Positions 52,568-61,546 of a stretch of DNA of 64,000 bases are shown one piece after another (position 1 is the stretch's first letter; each line of letters starts with the position of its first letter). The translations under genes were made by a program, and so were the position numbers. The notes under the pieces are model-generated. The model saw nothing but the letters and a program-made list of their open reading frames with translations. It had not been told where the DNA came from and did not search any database. Origin of the DNA: an uncultured Acetatifactor sp. GTDB taxonomy: Bacteria; Bacillota; Clostridia; Lachnospirales; Lachnospiraceae. The stretch spans positions 1-64,000 of the forward strand of contig CANPXL010000011.1 in the NCBI GenBank assembly GCA_947586055.1, read 5' to 3'.

Positions 52568-53734
52568 ATGAGAGGCTATATGAAAGAAACCAGAAAACAC
52601 CCACAGACAACCGATCCGAAAAAGTATCCCAAAATCCCGGACATCCAGATACTCGACCTGAATGTGGATACATTTGATGATAAAGAAACCGACTCCGCTG
52701 CGGATCCTGCAGGCAAGGAGCCGACCTCTTCTGAAAAGCCGGCAGGCCGGCGCGGTTTTTCCTTCAACAGGCATATCGCGGGGCATATTGCGCTGCTCCT
52801 TACAGCCGTCATCGCAGTTGCCGTTATCGCTTACCGTCTCTTTACTTACGGCAATTTTATCTCCCAGGAAGAGATCCTTAAAAAGGGCGGAAATTCCTCC
52901 GAGTATGACTCCGAGTTCGACACGATTTTCCCTCTGCTGGATGAAAACGGCCAGATCATACGGGCAGACAGGGACGGAGAGGTAAACGTGCTGCTTCTTG
53001 GGAACTCTCCGTTTTCGGATGACAGAGATTCCGCAGACGGATTGGCCAATATGATCGCGGACCGCACCGATGCCAATATCATCAACTGTTCCGTATCCGG
53101 CAGTTACATGGCCGCGCAGCTGTCCGCCTTCGACGCGGAACGCTTTCCCATGGATGCCTATACGCCATACTGGCTGTGTGTTTTGATGTGTACGGACGTC
53201 ATAGACTTTTATTACGAAAACGCGGCCAGGGCCCTGGGCGATCAGCTTCCCCCGGAAGCGCCGGAAGTTTTTAACACCCTTTCAGAGCTTGATATGAGCG
53301 CCATAGATGTGATTGCTTTTATGTACGACGGCACGGATTATCTGATGGGAAACGAGATGTATAATGATGCGGACGCGACCGATATCACACAGTTTACCGG
53401 AAATCTGCAGGCCAGCATAGAACTCCTGCAGAAAAATTTCCCTCACATCCGCATTATCGTCATGTCCCCCACCTATGCGTTCGGCATAGACGAAAACGGA
53501 GAATATATCAGCAGCGACATTCAGACTTACGGACAACACTACCTTTCGACCTATTTCAACAAGGAATTCGCCGTCTGCTATGACCTTGGCGTCACCTTTG
53601 TAGACAACCTTTATCTCACGGTCACGGAGGACAACGCCAGACAATATCTCACCGACAATATCCATCTGAACACGGAGGGCCGGAAGCGGGTTGCCGACCG
53701 TTTCATTTACGCGTTAAATTACTATAGCGGCTGA
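52568..53734 (+). CDS. membrane-anchored SGNH-hydrolase-like protein
   Basis: 388 residues: cytoplasmic ~65, one membrane helix (about 72-90), and an extracytoplasmic SGNH/GDSL-like domain. Block I reads VLLLGNSPFSDD, so the nucleophile Ser follows Asn instead of Asp; the closing block DNIHLNTEGRKRVAD supplies Asp and His. The usual oxyanion Gly-x-Asn-Asp block is not clear. Such proteins add or remove O-acetyl groups on cell-wall glycans. It is the only plus-strand gene in the polysaccharide locus. ATG 52568 or 52580 (after AGAGG) are both possible starts. Confidence 0.75.
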   Translation: MRGYMKETRKHPQTTDPKKYPKIPDIQILDLNVDTFDDKETDSAADPAGKEPTSSEKPAGRRGFSFNRHIAGHIALLLTAVIAVAVIAYRLFTYGNFISQEEILKKGGNSSEYDSEFDTIFPLLDENGQIIRADRDGEVNVLLLGNSPFSDDRDSADGLANMIADRTDANIINCSVSGSYMAAQLSAFDAERFPMDAYTPYWLCVLMCTDVIDFYYENAARALGDQLPPEAPEVFNTLSELDMSAIDVIAFMYDGTDYLMGNEMYNDADATDITQFTGNLQASIELLQKNFPHIRIIVMSPTYAFGIDENGEYISSDIQTYGQHYLSTYFNKEFAVCYDLGVTFVDNLYLTVTEDNARQYLTDNIHLNTEGRKRVADRFIYALNYYSG

Positions 53735-53761
53735 TTCCGAAAGATTTTTCGGGCAGGATAT

Positions 53762-54526
53762 TTACAGTTCCGGGATCTCAAGGGGAACTTCCTCATCCCG
53801 ATAGACGACGTAGCCGTCCGTCTCCAGAAACAGCTTCCATCCGTACTCTTTTGGATCCCCGCTTATTTCCCGCCCCTTCGGCAGCACAATATAATGGCAC
53901 AGCCTTTTCCTTGTGAGAGGAACCAGCGCCTTCAAATCGACTGTCTCTGCGTTGATCGCTTCACATAGCTCGTCATCGACATCCATCAGCACCTCGCGTC
54001 CATAAGGCATACAGACTACCGGCGAATACTGCCGCACATACTGCACCAGTTCCAGCGGGAACGCCGCCATGACTTCCCGCCCAGGCACCTCGATAGCGTC
54101 GCAGATATGAACCACACTGTCCGGCATGTGGTACAGGTTGTCCGCTCTGGAGAAATATTCGTTTCCGTAGATCCACTTCCCTGACATAACGATCAGAAAT
54201 GCCGCCAGGACGGCTGCTTTCCCACGCATTTTCCCGGTGAGATTGCCGCAGAACAAAACGCAGGAATAAGCAATGACCACCGTTACGGGCAAAAGCCATA
54301 AGATGCGATAGAGAATTTCCTCCCCTATATATCGGGCCGCAAGTTGGAAAAACAGTGGATTAAAAAACAATAACAGCAGCAGAACGGGGACATAAAGAAA
54401 CAGGATCCGGACCGGCTTTCTTTTCTCTGTCCGAAACAAATAGACCAGGGAAAGCAAAAACCATATTACGATCAGTCCCGTTCCCATATATCTCCAGATC
54501 ATTTCACCGGCAGAATTTTTCTCCAT
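53762..54526 (-). CDS. membrane protein of unknown function
   Basis: 254 residues with about four hydrophobic segments in the first 120, then a soluble C-terminal domain (about 130-254) lacking any motif I recognise. A GGGGTGAAG ribosome site precedes the ATG. It follows the DUF6077-like gene by 23 bp and the unknown 55611 gene beyond, forming a three-gene block of membrane proteins inside the glycan locus. The soluble end resembles the C-terminal tails of GT-C type proteins in general shape only. Confidence 0.5.
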   Translation of the reverse strand: MEKNSAGEMIWRYMGTGLIVIWFLLSLVYLFRTEKRKPVRILFLYVPVLLLLLFFNPLFFQLAARYIGEEILYRILWLLPVTVVIAYSCVLFCGNLTGKMRGKAAVLAAFLIVMSGKWIYGNEYFSRADNLYHMPDSVVHICDAIEVPGREVMAAFPLELVQYVRQYSPVVCMPYGREVLMDVDDELCEAINAETVDLKALVPLTRKRLCHYIVLPKGREISGDPKEYGWKLFLETDGYVVYRDEEVPLEIPEL

Positions 54527-54549
54527 ACTTCACCCCATCTCCGAACATA

Positions 54550-55620
54550 TCAGGACGCCAGATAAATCAATGCAAAAATCCCGCAGGGAACACAGCACAA
54601 TGCCCCGGGCAAAAGCGCTTTCCATCTGCGATAACAGACAGCGGCGCACAGCCCGGTCAGAGCCACAGGCAGAACGGTCAAAAAGGTTCCCATGGTGCTG
54701 CATAGACATCCCGCCGTCATGGTACAGCATAAAAGGAACCAATCCGCCGCCCGGCTCTTTTTTTGTTCCGAAAGTCTCTCCATCATCACAAGCAGCAGAA
54801 GAAAAAGCATGGGGAAAATAATATTCCCCAGCGCGGCTTTTCCCTGCCTGCTCCGGGCCAGCATGAACCTTTCCGCGGAATACAGGGAATAATCCCCAAA
54901 AAGCACCAGAAGCTCCGTAAAGATCATAAACAGCGGCAGATACCGTTCTCTTCCAGCCAGAAGAAGCTTTCCCAAAAGGAGATATATTGCATACGTCATG
55001 GAAATCAGCGCCACGGGCAGGATCACATGCGCCACACTGACTGTGCGGATACCGCTTACACGGGCCAGAAACGCGATCCAGACAGGAAACGGCGCCAGTC
55101 CGTACCGAATGTCCACGTCTGTGGAGCCTCCGGTATAGGCGTGGCTTAAATACATGGTGTCCGCTTTTTCCGTGACCGATGACACCGCGACATAATAGGC
55201 GTCGTCCCCGTCCGCATAGGTCAGCCGAACCGCCTGGACCAGCTGCAGCAGAAGAAGCGCCGCCGCGCACGCCCAGAGCAGGAGCGTCTTACGATCCTTT
55301 CCCCGAAAGAAACCGCGGAAATCTTTTAACATCCGTTTCCCTTTTCGGCGCCGGATCTCCACGGCCACGGCCAGGATCACCATTGCCGCCGCATATCCGG
55401 AATACAGCGCCACAACCTCCGTAAAACGCCGCCGCGCCAGAATCATGGGCACGCAGATGACCTGAAAACCGGCCCACAGAACCATCTGACCGCCGGCCCA
55501 GCGAAAAAGGGCCGCCGATCTGCCCTGCAGCTTCCCGCTGTCCGGATCTGCCACGATCCCTCCCACGATCAAAGGAAGCAAAAGCAGAAGCATGCTCAGG
55601 ATCAGTAACTTTATCGCCAT
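54550..55620 (-). CDS. DUF6077-like polytopic membrane protein
   Basis: 356 residues with about ten hydrophobic segments. An extracytoplasmic loop YADGDDAYYVAVSSVTEK carries an Asp-Asp pair as in GT-C glycosyltransferases, followed by a HAYTGGSTDVDIRYGLAPFP stretch. I recall this combination as DUF6077. Its ATG at 55620 follows GGGAG and overlaps the stop of the upstream gene by ten bases (55611-55620). Probable role in polymer decoration; substrate unknown. Confidence 0.6.
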   Translation of the reverse strand: MAIKLLILSMLLLLLPLIVGGIVADPDSGKLQGRSAALFRWAGGQMVLWAGFQVICVPMILARRRFTEVVALYSGYAAAMVILAVAVEIRRRKGKRMLKDFRGFFRGKDRKTLLLWACAAALLLLQLVQAVRLTYADGDDAYYVAVSSVTEKADTMYLSHAYTGGSTDVDIRYGLAPFPVWIAFLARVSGIRTVSVAHVILPVALISMTYAIYLLLGKLLLAGRERYLPLFMIFTELLVLFGDYSLYSAERFMLARSRQGKAALGNIIFPMLFLLLLVMMERLSEQKKSRAADWFLLCCTMTAGCLCSTMGTFLTVLPVALTGLCAAVCYRRWKALLPGALCCVPCGIFALIYLAS

Positions 55621-56903
55621 TGTTTTTCTCCCATACAAAAAAGCGCCGCTGCCGTCCATACCACGGACAGGGCAGACGTATCCATATAATCCGCTGTGCC
55701 GGCGCCCCGCATCACATAATAAACCAGAATTACGCCGGCGGAAACAAGATACCCCATTCCCAAAACCCAGGTCTTTCTTTGAACCGGCTTTCTCCCCGAC
55801 ACCGCCGCCAGAATCAAAAACGCCGCGGTACCTGCAAGCGCCGTCACAAACCACCAGCACCCGTAGCTCATATAGTATTTTGTCAGAACCGGATGACTGA
55901 TCCCCATGATCTCGTAATTTCTGCCGGAACAGGACTCATACCCTATCCCTTTCAGCTGCTCCTGCAGCACCGCCAGCGGTATCGCATAGATCAGCGCGTC
56001 CCAGCCTATCTGCCTGACAATTCTCGGCCAGCGCAGACGGCAGGCGACATCCGCCATCATCCGGTAATACTCCTGCGCCTTTTCTTTTCCGAAAGCATCT
56101 TCCACCGCGGGCTTCAGAACCCGTTCCATATTGCCCGGCGCGTTGTCGGTCTCCAGGACTGTTTCCCGCGAAATCCCATCCAACAGTTCCGGCGGCCAAA
56201 AAACGGAGTCCTCCCAGATCGTCGGCCAGGACATCCGGCTCGCCATGGAGAACCAAAATGTCCGCTCCGATCCTTCCGCCTTTTTTGTCAGAACCGCGCA
56301 CGACGCAGCGACACAGCTCAGAACGGCAAACAACAAAATTCCGGATACCAGCCGCCGAACCTCTCCACGCAGACGCAGAAGCACCGCCAAAAAGGTAAAC
56401 GCCGGCAGCGGCAGGCCCAGCCAGCCATACTCCGGCAGAAGCAGCGCAAGAACAGCCCAGCAGCATCCCGCGCCTGCCAGCGCCCGGAATCCGCCTTCCT
56501 TTTTTCCCCACGCCGCATTCCTGAAGCAGACAAATTCCAGCAGGAACAAAGAACCCGCAAAAGAAAAGGGAAGCAGCGCCAGATGGCACTGCATGGCCAC
56601 AGGCACGGTCAGAAGCGCCAGCACATACCAGGCGCGCCATGCCCTCCCGTCCGGAAGCACAGGCCTTAAAAGCTCATATCCCGCGTATCCGGCAAGGCCA
56701 AGCTGCAAAAGATACACGATCTGCGGCGCTCCCGCCAATACATCTGTGAGACAGGGATAAAGAAAACCCTGCGGACGAGCAAATTGCTGAACCTCTATAA
56801 AATTTGCGCACATCCAAATCACCCCAAGAACGATCTGGACGCTGAAGCCTGCAAAAAATATCCCCTTCAGCAGGACACACAAAATCCCGGCCGCCTTTTT
56901 CAT
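55611..56903 (-). CDS. polytopic membrane protein of unknown function
   Basis: About 430 residues with some nine hydrophobic segments and a ~130-residue extracytoplasmic part (about 205-330, including SMASRMSWPTIWEDSVFWP). No motif is recognised. Arrangement next to the DUF6077-like gene suggests a glycosyltransferase-like or polymer-modifying protein. ATG at 56903 follows GAGGGCG; a TTG extension to 56945 lacks support. Confidence 0.5.
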   Translation of the reverse strand: MKKAAGILCVLLKGIFFAGFSVQIVLGVIWMCANFIEVQQFARPQGFLYPCLTDVLAGAPQIVYLLQLGLAGYAGYELLRPVLPDGRAWRAWYVLALLTVPVAMQCHLALLPFSFAGSLFLLEFVCFRNAAWGKKEGGFRALAGAGCCWAVLALLLPEYGWLGLPLPAFTFLAVLLRLRGEVRRLVSGILLFAVLSCVAASCAVLTKKAEGSERTFWFSMASRMSWPTIWEDSVFWPPELLDGISRETVLETDNAPGNMERVLKPAVEDAFGKEKAQEYYRMMADVACRLRWPRIVRQIGWDALIYAIPLAVLQEQLKGIGYESCSGRNYEIMGISHPVLTKYYMSYGCWWFVTALAGTAAFLILAAVSGRKPVQRKTWVLGMGYLVSAGVILVYYVMRGAGTADYMDTSALSVVWTAAALFCMGEKQWR

Positions 56904-56951
56904 AACGCCCTCACTCCGCCGCTTCACAGCGCCTCCGCCCCGCAAGGGACC

Positions 56952-58079
56952 CTATACATAAAATTCCCTGACTTTATCGCAGATATAATCCACCTGCTCT
57001 CCGGTAAGGCCGTAATACATGGGAAGACGCGCCAGGCGCTCGCTCTCTCTGGTCGTGTATCTGTCTTCCCCGTGAAACCGCCCGAATTTCTGTCCCGCCG
57101 GCGACGTATGCAGCGGAACGTAATGGCCCACGGACATAATGCCGTTTTCCTTCAGATAGGCAAAAAACGCCGCCCGCTCTTCAACGTCTGCCGTCTTAAC
57201 ATAAAACATATGCGCATTGTGGACACACCCTGCCGGCACCGTCGGCAGTTCCAGCTTCCCCGCCTCCGCCAGCGGCTTCAATCCCTCATAATACCTGTCC
57301 CAGAGCGCAAGTCTCGCGCGATTGATCTCGTCCGCGATCTCAAGCTGCGCATAAAGATACGCCGCGTTCATATCGCTCGGCAGATATGACGACCCAAAAT
57401 TGATCCAGGTGTATTTATCGATCTGTCCGCGGTAAAACTTACTGCGGTTTGTTCCCTTCTCCCGGATGATTTCCGCCTCTTCCGCATACTTCCCGTCCCG
57501 GATCAGCAGCGCGCCACCTTCTCCCATACTGTAATTTTTCGTCTCATGAAAACTGAAGCATCCGAAATCGCCGATGGTGCCCAGTGCCTTTCCCTTATAG
57601 GATGCCATAATACCCTGCGCGGCATCTTCGATAACGGTCAGACCATGCCTCGCGGCCACGTCCATGATCGTATCCATCTCGCAGGCCACGCCAGCGTAAT
57701 GAACGGGAACGATCGCCCGGGTTTTTTCGGTGACGGCGTCCTCTATCAGCTTTTCGTCCAGATTCATGGTATCCGGCCGGATATCCACAAACACCGGCGT
57801 CGCCTTGCGGAGCACGAAGGCGTTTGCGGTGGACACAAAGGTATACGCCGGCATGATCACCTCGTCGCCCGGCTGAATATCGGCCAGAAGAGCCGCCATC
57901 TCCGTGGCGTGGGTGCAGGATGTCGTCAGCAGGCATTTTGCCGTTCCCGTCTTTTTCTCAATCCATTCATTGCACTTTCTGGTGTAGGAACCGTCCCCGC
58001 AGATCTTCTGATTTTTCACACATTCGGCGATATAATCCGCCGCTTTCTCCACATAAGGCGGCACGTTAAAATTAATCAT
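56952..58079 (-). CDS. rffA: dTDP-4-amino-4,6-dideoxygalactose transaminase-like (RffA/WecE)
   Basis: 375-residue DegT/DnrJ/EryC1/StrS aminotransferase. PLP lysine in SFHETKNYSMGEGGAL, with CTHATEMAALL, PAYTFVSTANAF and VIEDAAQGIMASYKG, and an overall length like WecE (376). It would aminate dTDP-4-keto-6-deoxyglucose, made by RfbB here, to dTDP-Fuc4N. A PseC role for the pseudaminic pathway is an alternative, but the sequence reads closer to RffA. Followed 21 bp upstream by the GtrB-like gene, suggesting a decorated side-sugar. Confidence 0.9.
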   Translation of the reverse strand: MINFNVPPYVEKAADYIAECVKNQKICGDGSYTRKCNEWIEKKTGTAKCLLTTSCTHATEMAALLADIQPGDEVIMPAYTFVSTANAFVLRKATPVFVDIRPDTMNLDEKLIEDAVTEKTRAIVPVHYAGVACEMDTIMDVAARHGLTVIEDAAQGIMASYKGKALGTIGDFGCFSFHETKNYSMGEGGALLIRDGKYAEEAEIIREKGTNRSKFYRGQIDKYTWINFGSSYLPSDMNAAYLYAQLEIADEINRARLALWDRYYEGLKPLAEAGKLELPTVPAGCVHNAHMFYVKTADVEERAAFFAYLKENGIMSVGHYVPLHTSPAGQKFGRFHGEDRYTTRESERLARLPMYYGLTGEQVDYICDKVREFYV

Positions 58080-58100
58080 CTCCGTAACATCCTTTCCGTT

Positions 58101-59060
58101 TTAATCTTTCCGGTGCCAGGAACCTACCACATTTCCCTGCACATTCTCCGTGACTCTGCTGATAATATATTTGGGTCTTCCCTTGACTTCCTCATAAATT
58201 CTGGCGATATAGTGCCCTATGATTCCAAGACTCAGCATCAGAAAGCCGCCAATGATCAGGATCAGCAGTATGACCGTGGTGAAGCCTTCCACAGCGTCTC
58301 CCATAAGATATTTCACGAGGGTCTGAACCCCGAGGATCAGGCTGAACAGGATAGACACCACTCCCATGACCGTCACCATCTGCAGCGGCAGTGTGCTGAA
58401 CGACGTGGCGTTGGATATGGCATACTTCATCAGGCTCCAGAAAGACCACTTGCTCTTTCCGAACTGCCGCTCCTGCACTTCGTAGCAGACCGTCTTTGTC
58501 TGAAATCCCGTCCAGAAACTCAGCGCCCGGAAAAACGTGTTCCGCTCCGGCAGTTCCAGCAGCACATCCACTACCTTTCGATCCAGCAGCTTAAAATCCG
58601 AGGAAGCATTCATGTCTATCTTGATCAGAGCGCTCATGATCTTATAAAACAGTCCCGCAAAAAGTCTGTGCCAGATGCTTTCCCTTCCCCGTCCGCTCTT
58701 AATCCCTTCCACGATCTGGGCGCCGTCCTGCCACATTTCCCACATCTTCAGGATGACCTGCGGCGGATGCTGCAGATCGCAGTCCATGACGACAACGGCG
58801 TCCCCCGCCGCCATCTCAAGTCCCGCAAAAATACCGGCTTCCTTTCCGAAGTTGCGGCTGAATTCCGCTCCCCGGATCCTCGGATTCTTTTCCGCGGCAT
58901 CCCGGATCCTTTCAAACGTCCCGTCCCTGGAGCCATCGCTGATAAACACCAGTTCGTAATCTATGCCGTTGTTTTCCAGAAGCTCCGATAATACCCTGCA
59001 GGTATTTTCAATATTCTGTTCTTCGTTGTAGGCCGGCAGCACAATTGATAACAGCGCCAT
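58101..59060 (-). CDS. polyprenyl-phosphate sugar transferase (GtrB/DPM1-like GT2)
   Basis: 319 residues: GT2 domain (LSIVLPAYNEEQNI, ISDGSRDGTFERI, VMDCDLQHPPQV with Asp-x-Asp) and two C-terminal membrane helices (about 228-250, 263-288) with the closing IIGHYIARIYEEVKGRPKYI stretch of the GtrB/YkcC/ArnC group. It makes undecaprenyl-phosphate-linked sugar on the inner face. AGGAGGG ribosome site. Directly upstream is a GtrII-type gene that can use the product outside. Confidence 0.93.
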   Translation of the reverse strand: MALLSIVLPAYNEEQNIENTCRVLSELLENNGIDYELVFISDGSRDGTFERIRDAAEKNPRIRGAEFSRNFGKEAGIFAGLEMAAGDAVVVMDCDLQHPPQVILKMWEMWQDGAQIVEGIKSGRGRESIWHRLFAGLFYKIMSALIKIDMNASSDFKLLDRKVVDVLLELPERNTFFRALSFWTGFQTKTVCYEVQERQFGKSKWSFWSLMKYAISNATSFSTLPLQMVTVMGVVSILFSLILGVQTLVKYLMGDAVEGFTTVILLILIIGGFLMLSLGIIGHYIARIYEEVKGRPKYIISRVTENVQGNVVGSWHRKD

Positions 59061-59078
59061 TCTCCCTCCTGACGGGCC

Positions 59079-60632
59079 TTACTCTCTGCCCGCATTTTCT
59101 GTCTTGATATACATGATCCCATCGATGATCCTGATGGAGTCCTCTCCCGGAAAACTTTCCATTTCCACATATTCTTTTTCGTAATACATTTCCCCCATCG
59201 CCTCCGGCGGCAGGATATTCAGCGTCGCACCCAGATAGTGCTCCATAAAGGCGCGGTAATTTTCTCCTGTGTACAAAAGCCAGTCACCGTTCAGTCCGAT
59301 CATACCGGAAGTGACCGGAAGCGTGATATCCGTGACCGGAAACTGCTCCTCTCCTATCACTCCCACCATGGCAATGGGAATTCCCGGATAATAGCCGTCC
59401 GTCTGCTCGATCCGATCCAGAAGACGCACACAGTAGGCGTATGTCTTTTCATACCGTCTCTGCAGATTCGCATAGCCCACATTGTCCGCCACGCCGTAGC
59501 AGACTATCAGCAGAAACGCCGCAGCGAATGCCGCCCATTCCAAAACCGCTCCCCTCTTCAGTTCGTCAGCCCGTCGGCTTACAAACGCCGTCAGTCCCAT
59601 CAGGTACAAAACCCACTGGTATCTCATCAGAAGATGATAGGTGACTTCGGGAGACACCAGAAGAATGATATTGGCGGAAAGCGGCAGCAGCACAACAACT
59701 ATCGCCATTATAACAAAAAACAACGGTTTCTTCCACCATTTTCTATGACGGACCATTCCGGCCCCGGCCACAGCCGCCGCCAGCAGCAGCAGACACAGCG
59801 CCAGGCATGAGACAGCGTTCTGAAACAGAACGTTTCCTTTCAGGGTAAAGGCCAGAAAATCATGATAGATCTCCTGCACCGTTTCCAAAAGCCCCTGAGA
59901 ATGTCCTCCGGCGGCCATCCCATTAATCCCCTGATAAGAGGCCAGCTGTTTCCCCTGAATCCGGAGCAAAACCTGCAGGATCCCGTAATACAGGGCCGCC
60001 CCCAAAATTCCCATGCCAAGGTACCGCAGAAGTCCCATCCCCTTCTCCGTCGGCTTCCCTTCCCCGGCAAACAGCATGCACACGGCAAACAGCGACAATG
60101 TCATGGCAACGGACAGATACGCCTGATAGATTCCCATGCTGAAAGCGAGACAGACAGCTCCGGGAAGAAATCCCCTTCGATATTTTTTCGTCAACAGCAC
60201 CGCCAGCACGGCCAGAAAAATGGCCAGCATATATCCGTCCAGCGTAAACACATAGGCATAGGTAGACGCGAGCGCCGGGAAAGCCGCCAGCAGCCCGCCG
60301 TTCATCACAATGGCCCAGCTTTTCTTCACTTCGAGAAGCTCCGTGAGCGCCGCGCTGGCCAGACCAAGATACACAAAACCCAGCAGTCCGATCAGCCAGG
60401 GAATCGTATAATAGGAAGATATCCCGCATGCAACCGTCAGAAACCATCTGCCGGAAGTGATCATATTCTGGTTGTAATGCATGCTGGCAAGGCCGTCATG
60501 ATTCGGAACGTCCATGAGCATTGCCGGTAAATGAATCAGTATCCCAATGGCGGCCGTAGAACAGAAAGCCAGAATCCACTGCGGTTTTATACTGCTTTTC
60601 AGTTTTCGGAATCCGTCTGAAGGTGTTATCAT
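59079..60632 (-). CDS. GtrII-type membrane glucosyltransferase
   Basis: 517 residues with about eleven hydrophobic segments and a soluble C-terminus. The early MDVPNHDGLASMHYNQNMITSGRW-like region (PNHDGL, then ITSGRWFLTVA) is characteristic of the GtrII/Glucos_trans_II family; the Asp there is in the GT-C catalytic position. It would transfer a sugar from the lipid-linked donor made by the GtrB-like neighbour to the extracytoplasmic polymer. Specific sugar not readable. Confidence 0.85.
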   Translation of the reverse strand: MITPSDGFRKLKSSIKPQWILAFCSTAAIGILIHLPAMLMDVPNHDGLASMHYNQNMITSGRWFLTVACGISSYYTIPWLIGLLGFVYLGLASAALTELLEVKKSWAIVMNGGLLAAFPALASTYAYVFTLDGYMLAIFLAVLAVLLTKKYRRGFLPGAVCLAFSMGIYQAYLSVAMTLSLFAVCMLFAGEGKPTEKGMGLLRYLGMGILGAALYYGILQVLLRIQGKQLASYQGINGMAAGGHSQGLLETVQEIYHDFLAFTLKGNVLFQNAVSCLALCLLLLAAAVAGAGMVRHRKWWKKPLFFVIMAIVVVLLPLSANIILLVSPEVTYHLLMRYQWVLYLMGLTAFVSRRADELKRGAVLEWAAFAAAFLLIVCYGVADNVGYANLQRRYEKTYAYCVRLLDRIEQTDGYYPGIPIAMVGVIGEEQFPVTDITLPVTSGMIGLNGDWLLYTGENYRAFMEHYLGATLNILPPEAMGEMYYEKEYVEMESFPGEDSIRIIDGIMYIKTENAGRE

Positions 60633-60675
60633 TCCTCTCCCCCGTTCTCTGTACCTGTTGTCCGTATCCTGCCCT

Positions 60676-61545
60676 CTACATCCTGTTTTCCCGCCCGGCC
60701 GGTTCCTGCTGCAGATACTCCGCTATCATGCCGGCCAGAAGCGTCCGCCCGGCCTCGTTCGGATGAAATCCGTCCATGGTGTATCGCTGCCGGTCCTCCC
60801 AGGTCTCATGGGGAAATACATTGTGATATACATCCAGCACTTCCACCCCGAACTCGTCCGCCACTTCCATTTCCGCCCGGACATAATCTTCCTGTCTGCC
60901 GTATCCCAAATCATATTCTTCACAGGTAATTCCCAAATCCTCATACCATGTGTAAGTGGGCGTCACAAGCAGAATTCTCATGTCGGGGTTTGCCTTCTTA
61001 AGCGCTTTCAGCGAATGCCTAAGCGCCCCCGTAAAGGTACGCTCATCCCATGGATCTTCCTCATTTTCCACAGGCACCCCCGAGTAATAATCATTCAGCC
61101 CATGTTCGATCACGACAAGCTCCACGGAAGAAAAGTCTATCGTTTCCAGAACATCCACCGTATCTTCAAAATAGTCCGTATTCGTCCCCTGGAAGTGAAG
61201 CGTCTGCTGCGCGCCGAAATCACGCGCCGCCACCGCCTTTGTCAGCGCCGTCAGCGAAATGGCATCTTTCGGATAATCCGTCTTTTCCCCCGTCCAGAGC
61301 CTGGCCACACAGGTGCCCCCGAACGATCCGTTGAAAACGGTTTTATCCAGCAGTCTTCCCACCTGAGACGGAATGGCGGTATCGTCTCTGACCAGTCCGC
61401 ACACGCTGTCACCGAAAAACACCACCTGAACCTTCCGGGGTTCCAGCCAGTCCGATCTGTCGCGAAAGGTCACAAGAAACAGACAAAAGAAAATAACCGC
61501 TGACACACAATATAAAAAGATCCTGCCCCGTTTCTTTTCAAACAT
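60676..61545 (-). CDS. membrane-anchored SGNH/GDSL hydrolase family protein
   Basis: About 289 residues: short cytoplasmic end, membrane helix (about 8-26), and an SGNH domain with all blocks: FFGDSVCG (nucleophile Ser), FNGSFGGTCV (Gly), EHGLNDYYSG (Asn) and MDGFHPNEAG (Asp and His). A carbohydrate O-acetyl esterase or related function outside the cell is likely. ATG at 61545 lies one base past the pseG stop behind GAGGATTGAG. Unlike the SGNH-like protein at 52568, its catalytic blocks are canonical. Confidence 0.88.
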   Translation of the reverse strand: MFEKKRGRIFLYCVSAVIFFCLFLVTFRDRSDWLEPRKVQVVFFGDSVCGLVRDDTAIPSQVGRLLDKTVFNGSFGGTCVARLWTGEKTDYPKDAISLTALTKAVAARDFGAQQTLHFQGTNTDYFEDTVDVLETIDFSSVELVVIEHGLNDYYSGVPVENEEDPWDERTFTGALRHSLKALKKANPDMRILLVTPTYTWYEDLGITCEEYDLGYGRQEDYVRAEMEVADEFGVEVLDVYHNVFPHETWEDRQRYTMDGFHPNEAGRTLLAGMIAEYLQQEPAGRENRM

Positions 61546-61546
61546 C

